64,000 nt of DNA, taken from assembly GCF_029852145.1 (NCBI RefSeq), contig NC_079976.1, positions 13,067,104-13,131,103 on the forward strand. Direction: 5' to 3'. A program made the position numbers and the translations under genes. The notes under the pieces are model-generated. The model was not told the DNA's origin. It searched no databases and saw nothing but the letters and a program-made list of their open reading frames with translations. The number at the start of each line of letters is the position of its first letter. Positions within the stretch are counted from its first letter, which is position 1. Positions 1 through 10,083 of the stretch are shown piece by piece. The DNA is from Microplitis mediator. Its lineage: Eukaryota > Arthropoda > Insecta > Hymenoptera > Braconidae.

Positions 1-1164
1 TTGTAAGTTGGTCTTTGTAGCCTTTGGACTGCAAACTCCTGGGTACGGCTTCTGTTGGTCCCTGGTCGAAAGATGAATTGGTTCAGGAAGAAGGGATGCG
101 GTTCTTAATATTAGAAATAATCTAATATGCAGGTTTTTCCCAATGATGAATGTTTATTCGATATTTCCCTATGGGCTCGCCGTACTCACTTCACCAGATG
201 TTAAATTGTTCTTAACACTAAGGTTCTTTTCTTTCACTTAAATCTCTAAAGATTGCACTTAACTATAGAACTTAAACTTACAGGTTTTACACTTTGAATT
301 TGTTGAGTCTTTAGCTCATATGAGTTCGGTATGAATCCCCGACTCCAGCGATTCACTCGGACGAGAATCGCTGTTGATCACTTAACAATTATTATAAAAA
401 TCACCCACGCCTCCTCGTGTTTACGCGAGCGGTACTTCCCGTGTGGTGATTTTTGGAAAAGAAAATATAATTTGAAAAGAGACAATTTTGAATAGAACTT
501 TAACGGTAACAAGCAACTTGCCACGCTTCCTCGAATGCAATATCGAGACGATCTTCTCGTAGGATTTTGTAATAACTTGACTGTTTAGATTTATTTAACG
601 AATATGAACTAATCGGTTTAAAAGAAATAGAAAATAGAAAAGAGGGTTGCCTAAACGTAACACGGTTTAGAACTCACGCGGGCCAGCAAGGAAGATACAT
701 CATTAACTTCTCAAGCGTCATAGGCTGCCGCACCTTGGTGTTCGTTGTTTTTATCACCTCGGTTCGCGGTTCTGGAGGGAATAATTTAGAATATATAATT
801 GGATGAATTTAGAATACAGTCAAGTGTAATTCCCTGATTGGAGGAATCGTTGACGACGTGCAACGAGGTGTTGGCCGAAGTTGCTATCCCTAAAATTGTT
901 AACGCTGCACTTTGCAGCGAGCGCGGCAAAGAGGCCCCTTTAAATATACGGCAAGCCGGATATAACACCTCCCTCCAAAAAATGAATTTTTTTTTTTCTT
1001 TAATTGTTTTCATTATTAAGAATATATTTCTTTCTCTTGACAACTATTTTTGGTTTTATAATACTCAAGAAAATTTTTTTTAAGTGTAATTTTTTACAAA
1101 AATGGTAAAAACATGCAAACCTCTCAATAAGACAATTTATAGATAAATTGAGAAAAATATAGAT
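1..1164. other. Unassigned AT-rich sequence with two hairpins
   Basis: No coding region is supported. The short open frames here overlap on both strands and are low in complexity. Two inverted repeats stand out: AGCGATTC at 347-354 with GAATCGCT at 365-372, and AAAAATCACC at 396-405 with GGTGATTTTT at 445-454, the second enclosing a GC-richer loop. The mixture of short hairpins and moderately GC-rich patches resembles the untranslated or terminal part of a retroelement, but I found no terminal repeat pair or target duplication, so this is only a guess. Confidence 0.4.
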
Positions 1165-1237
1165 AGCCCGAACTGGGAATCGAACCCAGACCAATTCGGT
1201 AACGCGCCGAGTGCTCTACCAGTTGAGCTATCCGGCC
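1165..1237 (-). tRNA. tRNA-like gene or tRNA pseudogene
   Basis: On the minus strand, 73 nt fold as a cloverleaf. The acceptor stem has 6 of 7 pairs (mismatch at 2-71), the D stem is GCTC/GAGC and the T stem is CTGGG/CCCAG. Both internal Pol III promoter boxes are present: A box TAGCTCAACTGG and B box GGTTCGATTCC, the latter perfect. The anticodon loop reads CGCGTTA, which would give anticodon CGT at standard spacing, but position 33 is G instead of the near-universal T and the outermost anticodon-stem pair is C-A. This suggests a decayed tRNA or a tRNA-derived SINE head rather than a working gene. No intron is visible. The isotype is not assigned. Confidence 0.6.
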
Positions 1238-1264
1238 CTATACTATATTAGTATAGGGCCGGAT
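1230..1264. repeat. 16-bp inverted repeat, 3-nt spacer
   Basis: ATCCGGCCCTATACTA at 1230-1245 and its exact reverse complement at 1249-1264 are separated by TAT. The left arm includes the first eight bases of the tRNA-like sequence, so the right arm repeats the start of the tRNA acceptor stem in the opposite orientation just upstream of it. It could be a fold-back insertion end or a template-switch product. Confidence 0.85.
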
Positions 1265-1309
1265 TAAAATAGTAACGCAAAAAAAAAATTTTTCCGAAAA
1301 ACGAGATAA

Positions 1310-2143
1310 AACAAGAATTTTTTTACATTTACTGAATAACTAACACAAAAATGAAAGAAAATCTGAAAAAAATTGATTTTTTCATTTTGATAACGATTAG
1401 ACAATTTAAGGAACGAAACTTGTTCCTTTAATTGTTTTGCAAAACTTGAGCAATCGGACCAGACAAACGGTTCAATGGATCAATTTGAAAATTTCTAGGG
1501 TTTTTGAGGGTACATTAAGCTGTAAAATTACCTGGCAACATTATTTTTTTTATCAATATGTGCAGAGTAGCGATGAGTCGAATAAAAAACCAGAAAATGG
1601 CCATTTTTTAAGGGTTTTTCAAATGGATATCACGGATAAAAAAAAATTTTTTTTTGAAAAAATCGAAAATGGAGCTTGTAGGGAATTTATTCAAGTTTCT
1701 TAAACTGCCCTTTAAATTACTGTGCGGCCATTATTTGCTGAGATATCAATAATCAAAGACAAAAGGATCCTTTTTCATTTGAAGGCTGATATCTCAGCAG
1801 CAAATTGACGTACAGAGAAACAAAAAAAGCAAATTATAGCTGAATGAATTTCCTAAGCAAGCAATGAATTCGTTTTTTTGAAAAAATTTTTCCCGGCCCC
1901 GTAGACCTTAAAAACAAAACCAAAAAATTTAGAAAAATTTTGTCTCGACCTTTTTCTTATGATTCCGCAAAAACCGTGGCTCGAAAAAATATTTTGCTGG
2001 AAGATCTTCAAACTAGAGATTTCAAGCTTCAATTTGCTTTTTTTGTTTTTTCGATACGATCATTTTTCACGAAAATACAGCCTTCCAAAAATCACTAAAA
2101 AATTTATAAAATTTTTTTGTTCCTTTAATTTTTTGGATAAGTG
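1310..2143 (+). mobile_element. Diverged single-arm copy of foldback transposon family
   Basis: This stretch aligns in order with the right arm of the palindromic element at 5936-7719. Shared blocks include a CCTTTAATTGTTT block, the GATCAATTT...GGGTACATTAAGCT block, CCTGGCAACATTATTTTTTT, the TGTAGGGAATTTATTCAAG block, GAAGGCTGATATCTC and a CCAAAAATCACTAAAAAATT block before the end. It stops in a terminal motif whose minus-strand form is CACTTATCCAAAAAATTAA, followed by TA at 2144-2145, matching the TIR and TA target of the larger element. A left terminus is not recognisable, so the copy is truncated or very diverged. Its frames, such as 1437-1703, are not coding. The left limit is approximate. 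Confidence 0.65.
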
Positions 2144-2160
2144 TATATATATATATATAT
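2144..2160. repeat. Short (TA)n tract
   Basis: About eight TA units directly follow the transposon terminus. They obscure the right target-site duplication. Confidence 0.8.
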
Positions 2161-2313
2161 GTCGGAGATGAAAGAATAAAATGGGGTTTTCCAATTGGAC
2201 GGGAAATTCCTAACAGTCGAGACTAGTTTTTACAGTAACAATTAAATAAAATTTAAGCTCTAGTTGTTTACAACTTAAGTAGATTATGTTTATTACGGGA
2301 GGCTTAGGCTCGC

Positions 2314-2857
2314 TGTGACATCTGTTCACCAAACGTAGCCACGGTCACAGGATGGATATAGTAAGACACAGAGGACAAGATAGTAAGATAATAAGATTGT
2401 TGTCCTTCTTTGAACATTTTGACTAAAAGGTTTCTAATGAAGAGTACAGAGTTTTTTGGACTAGTTGAGTCGGTCAGTTCTGATTGAGCATTCGTTGTGC
2501 GAGTTCAAGTTATCCTGTCGACCGTGGATTCGTTCTCGAGCCTAGTTTGCCGTAGTATTTGTAAATTATTCGATCGGGTTTTATTTAAATATTATGGGAC
2601 TGTCGTGTATTACAATTATTATAATTTCCTTTGTAATCAATTATTGCATTAATTAGTATTTAGTGTATTTTGATATTTGTGCGACACTATCTTCATTATA
2701 TTACTTGTCTAAGTATCATTATTTGTGAAAAATACTTTTAATATTAAATCACTGTGTTGCATAATTATTAGTCGTTTATAGTTTGAATAAAATTGAAAGA
2801 TATTAATATTGAGACCAATACTCGGGATAACGCCCAAGCTTGTAATGACTTTCCGAC

Positions 2858-2858
<1 letters not shown>
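2314..2858 (+). mobile_element. Possible solo LTR (weak)
   Basis: A 545-bp interval begins TGTGACATCTGTTCACC and ends TTTCCGACA, giving the TG...CA ends usual for long terminal repeats. It has an AATAAA-like signal in its 3' third (TTTGAATAAAATTG near 2784). It is unlike its neighbours in being neither tandem nor highly AT-skewed. No second copy, primer-binding site or matching 5-bp target duplication was found in the window, so it may equally be ordinary intergenic sequence. Confidence 0.22.

Positions 2859-2862
<4 letters not shown>

Positions 2863-2933
<71 letters not shown>
2863..2933. repeat. (TA)n microsatellite
   Basis: About 35 uninterrupted TA dinucleotides, preceded by a CATATG-like junction. 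Confidence 0.95.
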
Positions 2934-2938
<5 letters not shown>

Positions 2939-3545
2939 TTTATGGTTTCATATCAATGAAGTCTGATCAGATTTAATCACACATAGACATATAAAACTAC
3001 ATAAAGGTTTATATCAGTTATGTCTGATCAGATCTAATTATATATAGGCCTATATCTAATTATATATGGATTTCTATCAATCATGTCTGATCAGATCTAA
3101 TTATGTATAGACTTATATATGATCATATATAGGGTTATAACAGCCAGGTATCATTGTATCTAATTATATATAAACTCATATATGATCAGATCTGATCATA
3201 TATAGACTTGTATATGACTATATATGGGGTTATAACAGCCAGATATGATCATATCTAATTATACATAGACTTATATATAATCAGATCTGATCAGATCTAA
3301 TTATATATAGACTTATGTATAGTCAGATCTGATCATATACAGACTTATAGATGGGCTTATAACAGCTAGGTATGATCAGATCTAATTATGTATGGGGTCA
3401 TATATAATTACATATAATTATATATAATTATATATGGCCCCATATATATTCATGATTATATATAACTTCATATATGATTATATATAATCATATATGATCA
3501 TATACATGAACATATATAATCATAGATGATTAGATAAAATCTTTT
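2934..3545. repeat. Degenerate AT-rich tandem repeat with TGATCA cores
   Basis: The sequence is built from variants of TCTGATCAGATCTAATTATA followed by TATAGACTTATATATGATCA. A longer module starting GGGTTATAACAGCCAGGTAT recurs at about 3132, 3227 and 3353, so a nested period of roughly 95-125 bp is visible. The self-complementary cores TGATCA and AGATCT make it dyad-rich. There is no coding potential. Confidence 0.8.
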
Positions 3546-4351
3546 TTCATCGGGCACATCCTCAAACAAAATAAGAATTAAAGTTTCTTAATCATAGAGA
3601 GTTTATATTTTATTTAATTTTGTTCAAACAAAAAATATGCACATCGTAAAAATTACATATTTTGAGAGAAAAAGTCTCAGCTTTCAGAACAAAAAAAATA
3701 TCAAATTAGATGTATCAAGCGCCGTACAGTCATAAAAATCGTTTTTTTGTCTTTAATCGAATTTTAAAAGGTCTTCTGTAGCATAAAATAAAAAATGGAT
3801 ATTTTTATTAGAAAGCTGAGAAATTTTCCTATAAAGATTGTTATGTGCTCTTTTTTAAAAAAAAAATTTTTCTATCAAAAAAATTAATGAAAAAGTTGAA
3901 AACAAAAATTTTTTAAAAATTCAAAAAATCATAACTTTGAAACAGCTGCATATAAAAGGCTCAAATTTTCAGAGAATTTTTTTTTTAATGTGCAGAACGA
4001 CTCAACAAAGTTTGAACCAAATCGACGAGGGTCGCCTCGTAAAAATAATCCTACCAGAAAAAGATTCTCTGTATAAAATCGCGCCAAGTAAACGTTTAAA
4101 ATTTTTTACAATTAAGACAAGATTCTTTTTACAAAAAAATGAATCAAATCGAAAAAATACCAAGTACCTAATATAATTCGAAATCATGGAAAACATTTCA
4201 GAGAATTGAACAAAAAATTGAAAAAAAAAAATTTCAATGTACTTGGTGTGCGTTACTAAATTTATTCAAGCAAAATTTTTAGAATTGATTTCGCATATAA
4301 ATTGTTTTCCAATAAAATTGAATGATATACTTTTTTTCCAGTTTATAGGCA
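3546..4351. other. AT-rich non-coding stretch
   Basis: Poly-A and poly-T runs dominate. The frames at 3937-4176 (+) and 4002-4196 (-) overlap antiparallel and are made of Lys, Phe, Asn and Ile, so they are compositional. Its style resembles the arms of the foldback element at 5936-7719, but I could not find shared blocks or terminal repeats. Confidence 0.4.
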
Positions 4352-4757
4352 CCCGGGAAAAAATGTTCAGGCCTGATCAGACATGAGCAGGCAAGAGTCT
4401 TCAGGCCTGATGACCCTCGCGGTTTTGGAAATACCGAAATAATACCGGAACTATACGGTATAAATACTGCATAAATATGGTATTATTCAAGTTATTTTGG
4501 CCAGTTTTTTTGCCGCATTACTACCAAAAATTTACGAAAAAAATTCAGAATATTTACGGTAATAAAACAGAAAAAATACGGTATTTTAACAGCATTAAAA
4601 CCGTAATTATACAGCATATTTTCGGCATTTTTGCAGCATCAAACCGTTCTACCCGGAACAAAAATTATATATGATTATACACAATTTTATTTAATTATAT
4701 ATAATTATATATAACATTATAAAAATATATGTACAATAACTGACATGAAAAAAAAAA

Positions 4758-4832
4758 ACCCGCCAACTCGTGGGCTCGATCCCGAGTCCTAATGATTTAA
4801 AGCCTGATCTGTTAACCACTATGCCAAATCGC
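4758..4832 (-). tRNA. tRNA-like cassette (probable pseudogene or SINE head)
   Basis: On the minus strand an A box TGGCATAGTGG (+ strand 4816-4826) is followed about 35 nt later by a B box GGATCGAGCCC (4772-4782, two changes from GGTTCGANTCC). A T run in the transcribed strand after the cassette (A run at about 4748-4758 on +) could act as a Pol III terminator. The acceptor stem is poor, so an active tRNA is unlikely and the isotype is not assigned. Confidence 0.4.
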
Positions 4833-5604
4833 TTATTCGAAAGTTGATACTAATTGTATTTACGTCTATACAAGCAAACTTAAGAAAATTAAAAACCTCA
4901 ATTTTCCCGGATTCTTATTTTCACTTACATTCTTTTGTTTCAGTAAGAAATGTGTGAACTAATAGAATAAAATATAAAATTTTACACTTTGCACATTTTC
5001 GATGGTTTTAACCGCAAAAGCAAATATAAAATAAAACCAAATTTTTTACAATTTTTCATTATATCAGGATAAATCTGGCAAAATCGCAGGATATCTACGG
5101 TATAATTACCAAAAAAATACGATTTTATTATTGTAAAATTATCGCATTATTGCGGTATTTATATAGCATTTTTTCGGTAAAAGTTCGGCATTTTTATAGT
5201 TTTTTTACGGCATTTTTTTGGTAAAAATTCGGCATTTTTATAGTAATGTTACTATAGTAATCTGGTAACTCTACAGTATAAGTACAGGAAAAAAACTGGC
5301 CAATATAACCATATTATTACCAAATTATTACGGTAAATTTACGGCATGTGTATAAATGCCGAAAATTTACGGCATTTTTACGGCATTCGCAAAACCGCGA
5401 GGGCAGACATGAAAAATGATCATTCCTGACCAGGCCTGATCAGGCATGTTCAGGTCTGATCAGGTCTGTTCATGCCTGTTCATGCCCATTCTGGTAAAAC
5501 AATTATATATAAAAAATGGTCCTATATAATTATATATAATTATGCATAACTGTATACAATTATATATAATTATTTCTATAAAAATGAAAAAAAAATAAAA
5601 AATA

Positions 5605-5676
5605 TGGGAGTGTCTAGGATTCGAACCGTGGACCTTGCGCTTGAAAGTTCGCCTCGTTAACTGTTGACCTAAGAGA
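5605..5676 (-). tRNA. tRNA-like cassette with perfect B box
   Basis: On the minus strand GGTTCGAATCC (+ 5617-5627) is a perfect B box. Upstream, TAGGTCAACAGTTAA is a weak A box. The acceptor pairing is poor. An A-rich tract flanks it on the + strand side (about 5585-5603). It probably derives from a tRNA, as SINE heads do, and lies inside the composite block. An open frame overlapping it at 5460-5816 is incidental. Confidence 0.38.
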
Positions 5677-5764
5677 TTGAGTTGAAAAATAGGTCTCGTA
5701 CGAACTTCAAGTACTGGAAGTCTTAAGACCCATGCCTGTTCATGTCTGATCCTTTTTTCCCGGG

Positions 5765-5935
5765 TTATACGTGATAGATTCTTGGTCAAAAAAATTTTAT
5801 ATCTATGAACAAACATGAACAGACATAACCAGGCATGAACAGGCCTGATCAGGCCTGAGCTTATTCAACGCTTCAGACATGAACAGACATGAACAGGCAT
5901 GGACAGGTATGATCAGGCATGATAAGACCTAACTA
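5765..5935. repeat. CAGGC/TGATCA minisatellite, left part
   Basis: About 10-bp units of the types CATGAACAGG, ACAGGCATGA and GATCAGGCCT alternate. A longer unit is marked by the CTTCAGACATG box at 5871. The array is split here by the foldback element and resumes at 7722. Similar units appear at 4364-4412 and 5404-5490. Confidence 0.85.
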
Positions 5936-7719
5936 CACTAATGCAAAAAATTAAAGGAGCAGAAAAATTTTATAAATTTTTTAGTGATTTTTGGAAGGCT
6001 GTAACTTGGTGAAAAAAAATCGTATCGAAAATTTAAAAAAAGCATTTTATAGCTTGAAATCTCTAGTTTAGGTGTATTTTTTTCAAAATTTTTTAAAAGC
6101 TCCGATTATTGCGCAAACATAAGAAATACCGCGAGCCAAAAAATTTCTAAATTTTTTTTTTTTTTCCGAAGAGCCCACGGACCGCGGAAAAATTCTTTCA
6201 ACTAAACGAATGCATACATCATTTAGCAAATTTATTTAGCTTCAATTTGGTTTTTTTTTAACCTCGTAGGACGATTTGTCGCAGAGATATCAGCCTTCAA
6301 ACAGAAAATGATCCTTTTGGCTTTGATCTTCGATATTTCAGGTACCAATGATCGCACAGAAAGTTGAAGGGCGGCGTTGAAAACTTGAATAAATTCCCTA
6401 CAAGACCCTGTCATCAATTTTTGAAAAAAAAAATTTTTTTTATTTTTAACATCCATTAGAAGAAAGTACAAAAAAATGACTTTTTTTGGTTTTTTAGTAA
6501 ATCAACCGCTACTCTGCAAATATCGATAAAAAAAATAATGTTGCCAGGGACTTTTTTAGCTTAATGTACCCCCAAGACCCCTGTAAATTTTTAAATTGAT
6601 CTATCGAACCGTTTTTTGGGAATCATCGATCAAAGTTTAGCCAAACAATTAAAGGAGCAAGTTTTGTTCTTTTAGTTGTGTAATCATAATCAAAATGGAA
6701 AAATTTTTTTTTTTCGACTTTTCTCAAATTTTTGCGTTGGTAACTCAGCAAATGCAAGGAAATGACAAAAATAATAAAAAATTTCCAAAAAATGTCAAAA
6801 AAAATCGAAGAAAAAAAAAAATTGAAACTTGTTTTTTGTGTTCTAAATTTTTTTCTTGACATTTTTTGGAAATTTTTTATTATTTTTGTCATTTCCTTGC
6901 ATTTGCTGAGTTACCAACGCAAAAATTTGAGAAAAGTCGAAAAAAAAAAATTTTTCCATTTTGATTATGATTACACAACTAAAAGAACAAAACTTGCTCC
7001 TTTAATTGTTTGGCTAAATTTTGATCGATGATTCCCAAAAAACGGTTCGATAGATCAATTTAAAAATTTACAGGGGTCTTGGGGGTACATTAAGCTAAAA
7101 AAGTCCCTGGCAACATTATTTTTTTTATCGATATTTGCAGAGTAGCGGTTGATTTACTAAAAAACCAAAAAAAGTCATTTTTTTGTACTTTCTTCTAATG
7201 GATGTTAAAAATAAAAAAAAATTTTTTTTTCAAAAATTGATGACAGGGTCTTGTAGGGAATTTATTCAAGTTTTCAACGCCGCCCTTCAACTTTCTGTGC
7301 GATCATTGGTACCTGAAATATCGAAGATCAAAGCCAAAAGGATCATTTTCTGTTTGAAGGCTGATATCTCTGCGACAAATCGTCCTACGAGGTTAAAAAA
7401 AAACCAAATTGAAGCTAAATAAATTTGCTAAATGATGTATGCATTCGTTTAGTTGAAAGAATTTTTCCGCGGTCCGTGGGCTCTTCGGAAAAAAAAAAAA
7501 AATTTAGAAATTTTTTGGCTCGCGGTATTTCTTATGTTTGCGCAATAATCGGAGCTTTTAAAAAATTTTGAAAAAAATACACCTAAACTAGAGATTTCAA
7601 GCTATAAAATGCTTTTTTTGAATTTTCGATACGATTTTTTTTTCACCAAGTTACAGCCTTCCAAAAATCACTAAAAAATTTATAAAATTTTTCTGTTCCT
7701 TTAATTTTTTGCATTAGTG
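5936..7719. mobile_element. Foldback (long-TIR) DNA transposon with TA duplication
   Basis: The element is one near-perfect palindrome. The left arm, about 5936-6797, is the reverse complement of about 6857-7719, with a central spacer of roughly 60 nt near 6827. The ends are CACTAATGCAAAAAATTAA and its complement, flanked by TA on both sides (5934-5935 and 7720-7721), the target duplication typical of Tc1/mariner-type elements. The four open frames inside it (6232-6471, 6623-6892, 6762-7031, 7183-7422) are mirror copies of the same two low-complexity translations, so the element is non-autonomous and codes for nothing recognisable. It interrupts the CAGGC minisatellite, giving a clean before-and-after junction. 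Its superfamily is inferred only from the TA target. Confidence 0.85.
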
Positions 7720-7721
7720 TA

Positions 7722-7970
7722 TATTTAACGCTTCCGACATGAACAGCCATAAACAGCCATAAACAGGCCAGAACATGCATGAACAGACCTGAACAGGCCT
7801 GGGCATATTAAACACTTCAGATATGAACAGACATAAACAGGCATGGACAGGTATGATCAGGCCTGAGCGCATTTAACACTTCAGACATAAATAGACATGT
7901 TCAGGCCTGAACATGCATGAACATGTATGATCAGGCCTGAGCATATTTAACACTTCAGACATGAACATGG
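7722..7970. repeat. CAGGC/TGATCA minisatellite, right part
   Basis: It continues the array at 5765-5935. A higher unit of 64-84 bp reads roughly CATATTTAACACTTCAGACA, then ATGAACAGACATGAACAGGC, then ATGGACAGGTATGATCAGGC. The CTTCAGACAT box (one variant CTTCCGACAT) falls at 7731, 7815, 7879 and 7953. It abuts the ~331-bp satellite with only a few bases between. Confidence 0.85.
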
Positions 7971-7971
7971 A

Positions 7972-8915
7972 TATCCGACGCCATATACTTGTATGGTATT
8001 TGACCGTAAACGACTATTCTTTTTAACACCGGCTCGTATTAGTATAAGTAGTCGTATGTTCAAAAAGTACGCTAATAAACGCTTACAAATTTATACGTTA
8101 ACGTACGTAAGACATAAAATACTAAATATTATGGCACATAGTAGAAAAACTAAAGTTATGGAGGTAAACTTAAGAGCCAAAAATATAATATAGAAGACAA
8201 CCATGTCAGATTAAGAAAAAGAACGGAAAAAATTCATAGATGTCAAATAATGACACAAAGTACGAGTGATTGGCAAAGATTTGAGTGAGAGTACTTTGCA
8301 AAGTATGCGCCGCCAGCTAGTTGTAAGGTATTTGACTAAAAATAACAATTCTTTTTTACGCCGGCTCGTACTAGTATGAGTAGTCGGCGGTTCAAAAAGT
8401 ACGCATACAAATGCTCACGATTTTATATGTTAACGTACGAAAGACAAAAACTACTACATATAATGGCACATAGTCAAAAAACTTAAGTTATGGTGATAAA
8501 CTTAAGAGCCAAAAGTATAATATATAAGCTAACCATGTCAGATTAAGAAAATAAAAAGAAAATATTTATAGATGTCAAAAAATGACACAAAGTACAAGTG
8601 ATTGGCAAAAATTTGCTGATAAATATAAAAGTATCCACCGCCATATACTCGTATGGTATTTGAACGAAAACAACAATTCTTTTTAACACCGGCTCGTACT
8701 AGTATAAGTAGTCGGATGTTCGGAAAGTACGCAAAGAAACGCTTACAAATTTATACGTTAACGTACGTAAGACATAAGATACTAAATATTATGGCACATG
8801 GTAGAAAAACGTAAGTTATGGTGGTAAACTTAAAAGCCGAAAATATAATATATAAGACAACCATGTCAGATAAAAAAAAAAAAACGGAAAAAATTTATAA
8901 ATGTCAAATAATGAC
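7972..8915 (+). repeat. ~331-bp satellite, array edge (about 3 diverged monomers)
   Basis: The GGCTCG anchor occurs at 8031, 8363 and 8691 (spacings 332 and 328). These copies carry TTAACACCGGCTCG rather than TTAACGCCGGCTCG in two of three cases, TTTATACGTTAACGTACG where most copies have TTTATATGTTAAAGTAC, and further private changes. They are more diverged than copies inside the array, as expected at an array edge. The first copy begins with TATCCGACGCC, starting at the 3' half of the TACTTTGCAAAGTA palindrome. They are not coding. Confidence 0.9.
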
Positions 8916-10083
8916 TAATAATGACTAATAATTTTCGCAATTAAATTTATTTCACATTCAAAATAATCCGTTATCTCAATTTTACTCACAATTTAATTTA
9001 CCCAAACTCTAGTATCTTTTATTTAGTTTTGAGATATTTTAATTAACTTAAAATTGATTTAATAATCACGTAATGACTAGAATTTGATTTCGGGTTGACT
9101 AGAATTTTCGGCCGGTGAATTGGCGTCACACGGTTCCCGATTTTATTGACGTTGATAGAGTAAATCGATTGAATTAATGAATCTTAGAATTAATGCGGCC
9201 GACGGAATAAATTCCAGCCTGTATTAATCTTAAGATCAATTGATAATTTAATTTATAACGGCTGGAGAGCCTGGAATAAATTAATAAATTAATAGTTTTA
9301 ATGACCGGATTATTTATGCGATAATTTTATTTTATTCTGGCTGTGGAGCCTTGAATAATTATTACAGAGTTTTGAACACTTAATGGCGACCAAACGAGAC
9401 GCGATAGAACTTTCAAGAAGACGAGATTGAACGGCTGGAGAGCCTGAACTATCCGTTTCTTTACGCGAGATCAACGGAAAGACATTAAGTAATATGATAT
9501 AATTAATTTGCCGGATTAATAAAATTAATCAAAGGCCTGAATTAATTATGATTTACCTCCAATTATAATTTCAGCAGTCCTTGGAACTTTTAGTAATGAT
9601 CTGCTCCGGCTGCTAGCAATCTCTCGATGTTAGTGGTGTTCCTTTGCCAGGTTTCCGTTGTCCGGCTTTCGTCCTCGTATTTTTGCTTCCGTCATACTTT
9701 TTATTATTTAATTCGCAATGTACTAGATAACCTTGTATTACAATGTGTCTGTTCACTTTAGTCGTTCACTTTGTCTTCACTTGGCGTCCATCGCCTTCGG
9801 TCGTCCGACTGACTCTCTCTAGGTGTCCAACGAACTCTCTCGATTTTTGGCACGGCACTCCCTTATAACTCTTCGATTCACCCCCGGAAAACTCATCCCT
9901 ACTAAATTAATTAGCAAAAGAGAGGGGCGGATGTTCGGGTCTCACTGATTAGCGACACCCGGTGACATGTCGAATCACTCAATTTAATAAACCGAATTAT
10001 AATTAAGGCCCGTTATCGACCGTGGACAAATCCAAATTTAGATCTTAATAAATAGCCATTGGAATCTATTTTACCCTATTACA
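8916..10083. mobile_element. 1.17 kb non-satellite insertion, unclassified
   Basis: Satellite sequence stops after ATGTCAAATAATGAC (ending 8915) and resumes at TAGTATTAGTAGTCGGC (10084), with about 116 bp of monomer missing, so this is not a simple insertion with target duplication. The left edge is a tandem duplication of ATGACTAATA. The hairpin motif GGCTGGAGAGCC occurs near 9260 and 9430, with a variant GGCTGTGGAGCC near 9339. The sequence has mixed GC content and contains no supported coding frame. It may be a degraded retroelement part, but no terminal repeats are visible. Confidence 0.5.

Larger units (their letters stand above)
4352..5764. repeat. Composite block bounded by nested inverted repeats
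   Basis: The outer arms are CCCGGGAAAAAA at 4352-4363 and TTTTTTCCCGGG at 5753-5764, each followed inward by CAGGC/TCAGACATG repeats in opposite orientation. An inner pair is CCCTCGCGGTTTTG at 4414-4427 with its reverse complement at 5390-5403. Between the inner arms lie degenerate repeats based on TACGGTATTT and TTTACGGCAT (about 4430-4665 and 5090-5390). The block also contains two tRNA-like cassettes and tracts of TATATAATTA. This arrangement fits a foldback or composite non-autonomous element, or repeated local inversion. No transposase frame is present, and no clear target duplication was found. Confidence 0.55.

Noticed and set aside
838..1083. 81-aa plus-strand and 85-aa minus-strand frames at 786-1083
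   Set aside because: They overlap on opposite strands with a poly-T/A core, and show no motif and no conserved copy elsewhere in the window.
5460..5816. 118-aa minus-strand open frame
   Set aside because: It runs through CAGGC minisatellite, TATATAATTA tract and a tRNA-like cassette, so the translation is incidental.
6232..7422. Duplicated 79- and 89-aa frames as a divergent gene pair
   Set aside because: They are mirror images within a palindromic non-autonomous element, are Lys/Phe-rich and low in complexity, and resemble no known protein.
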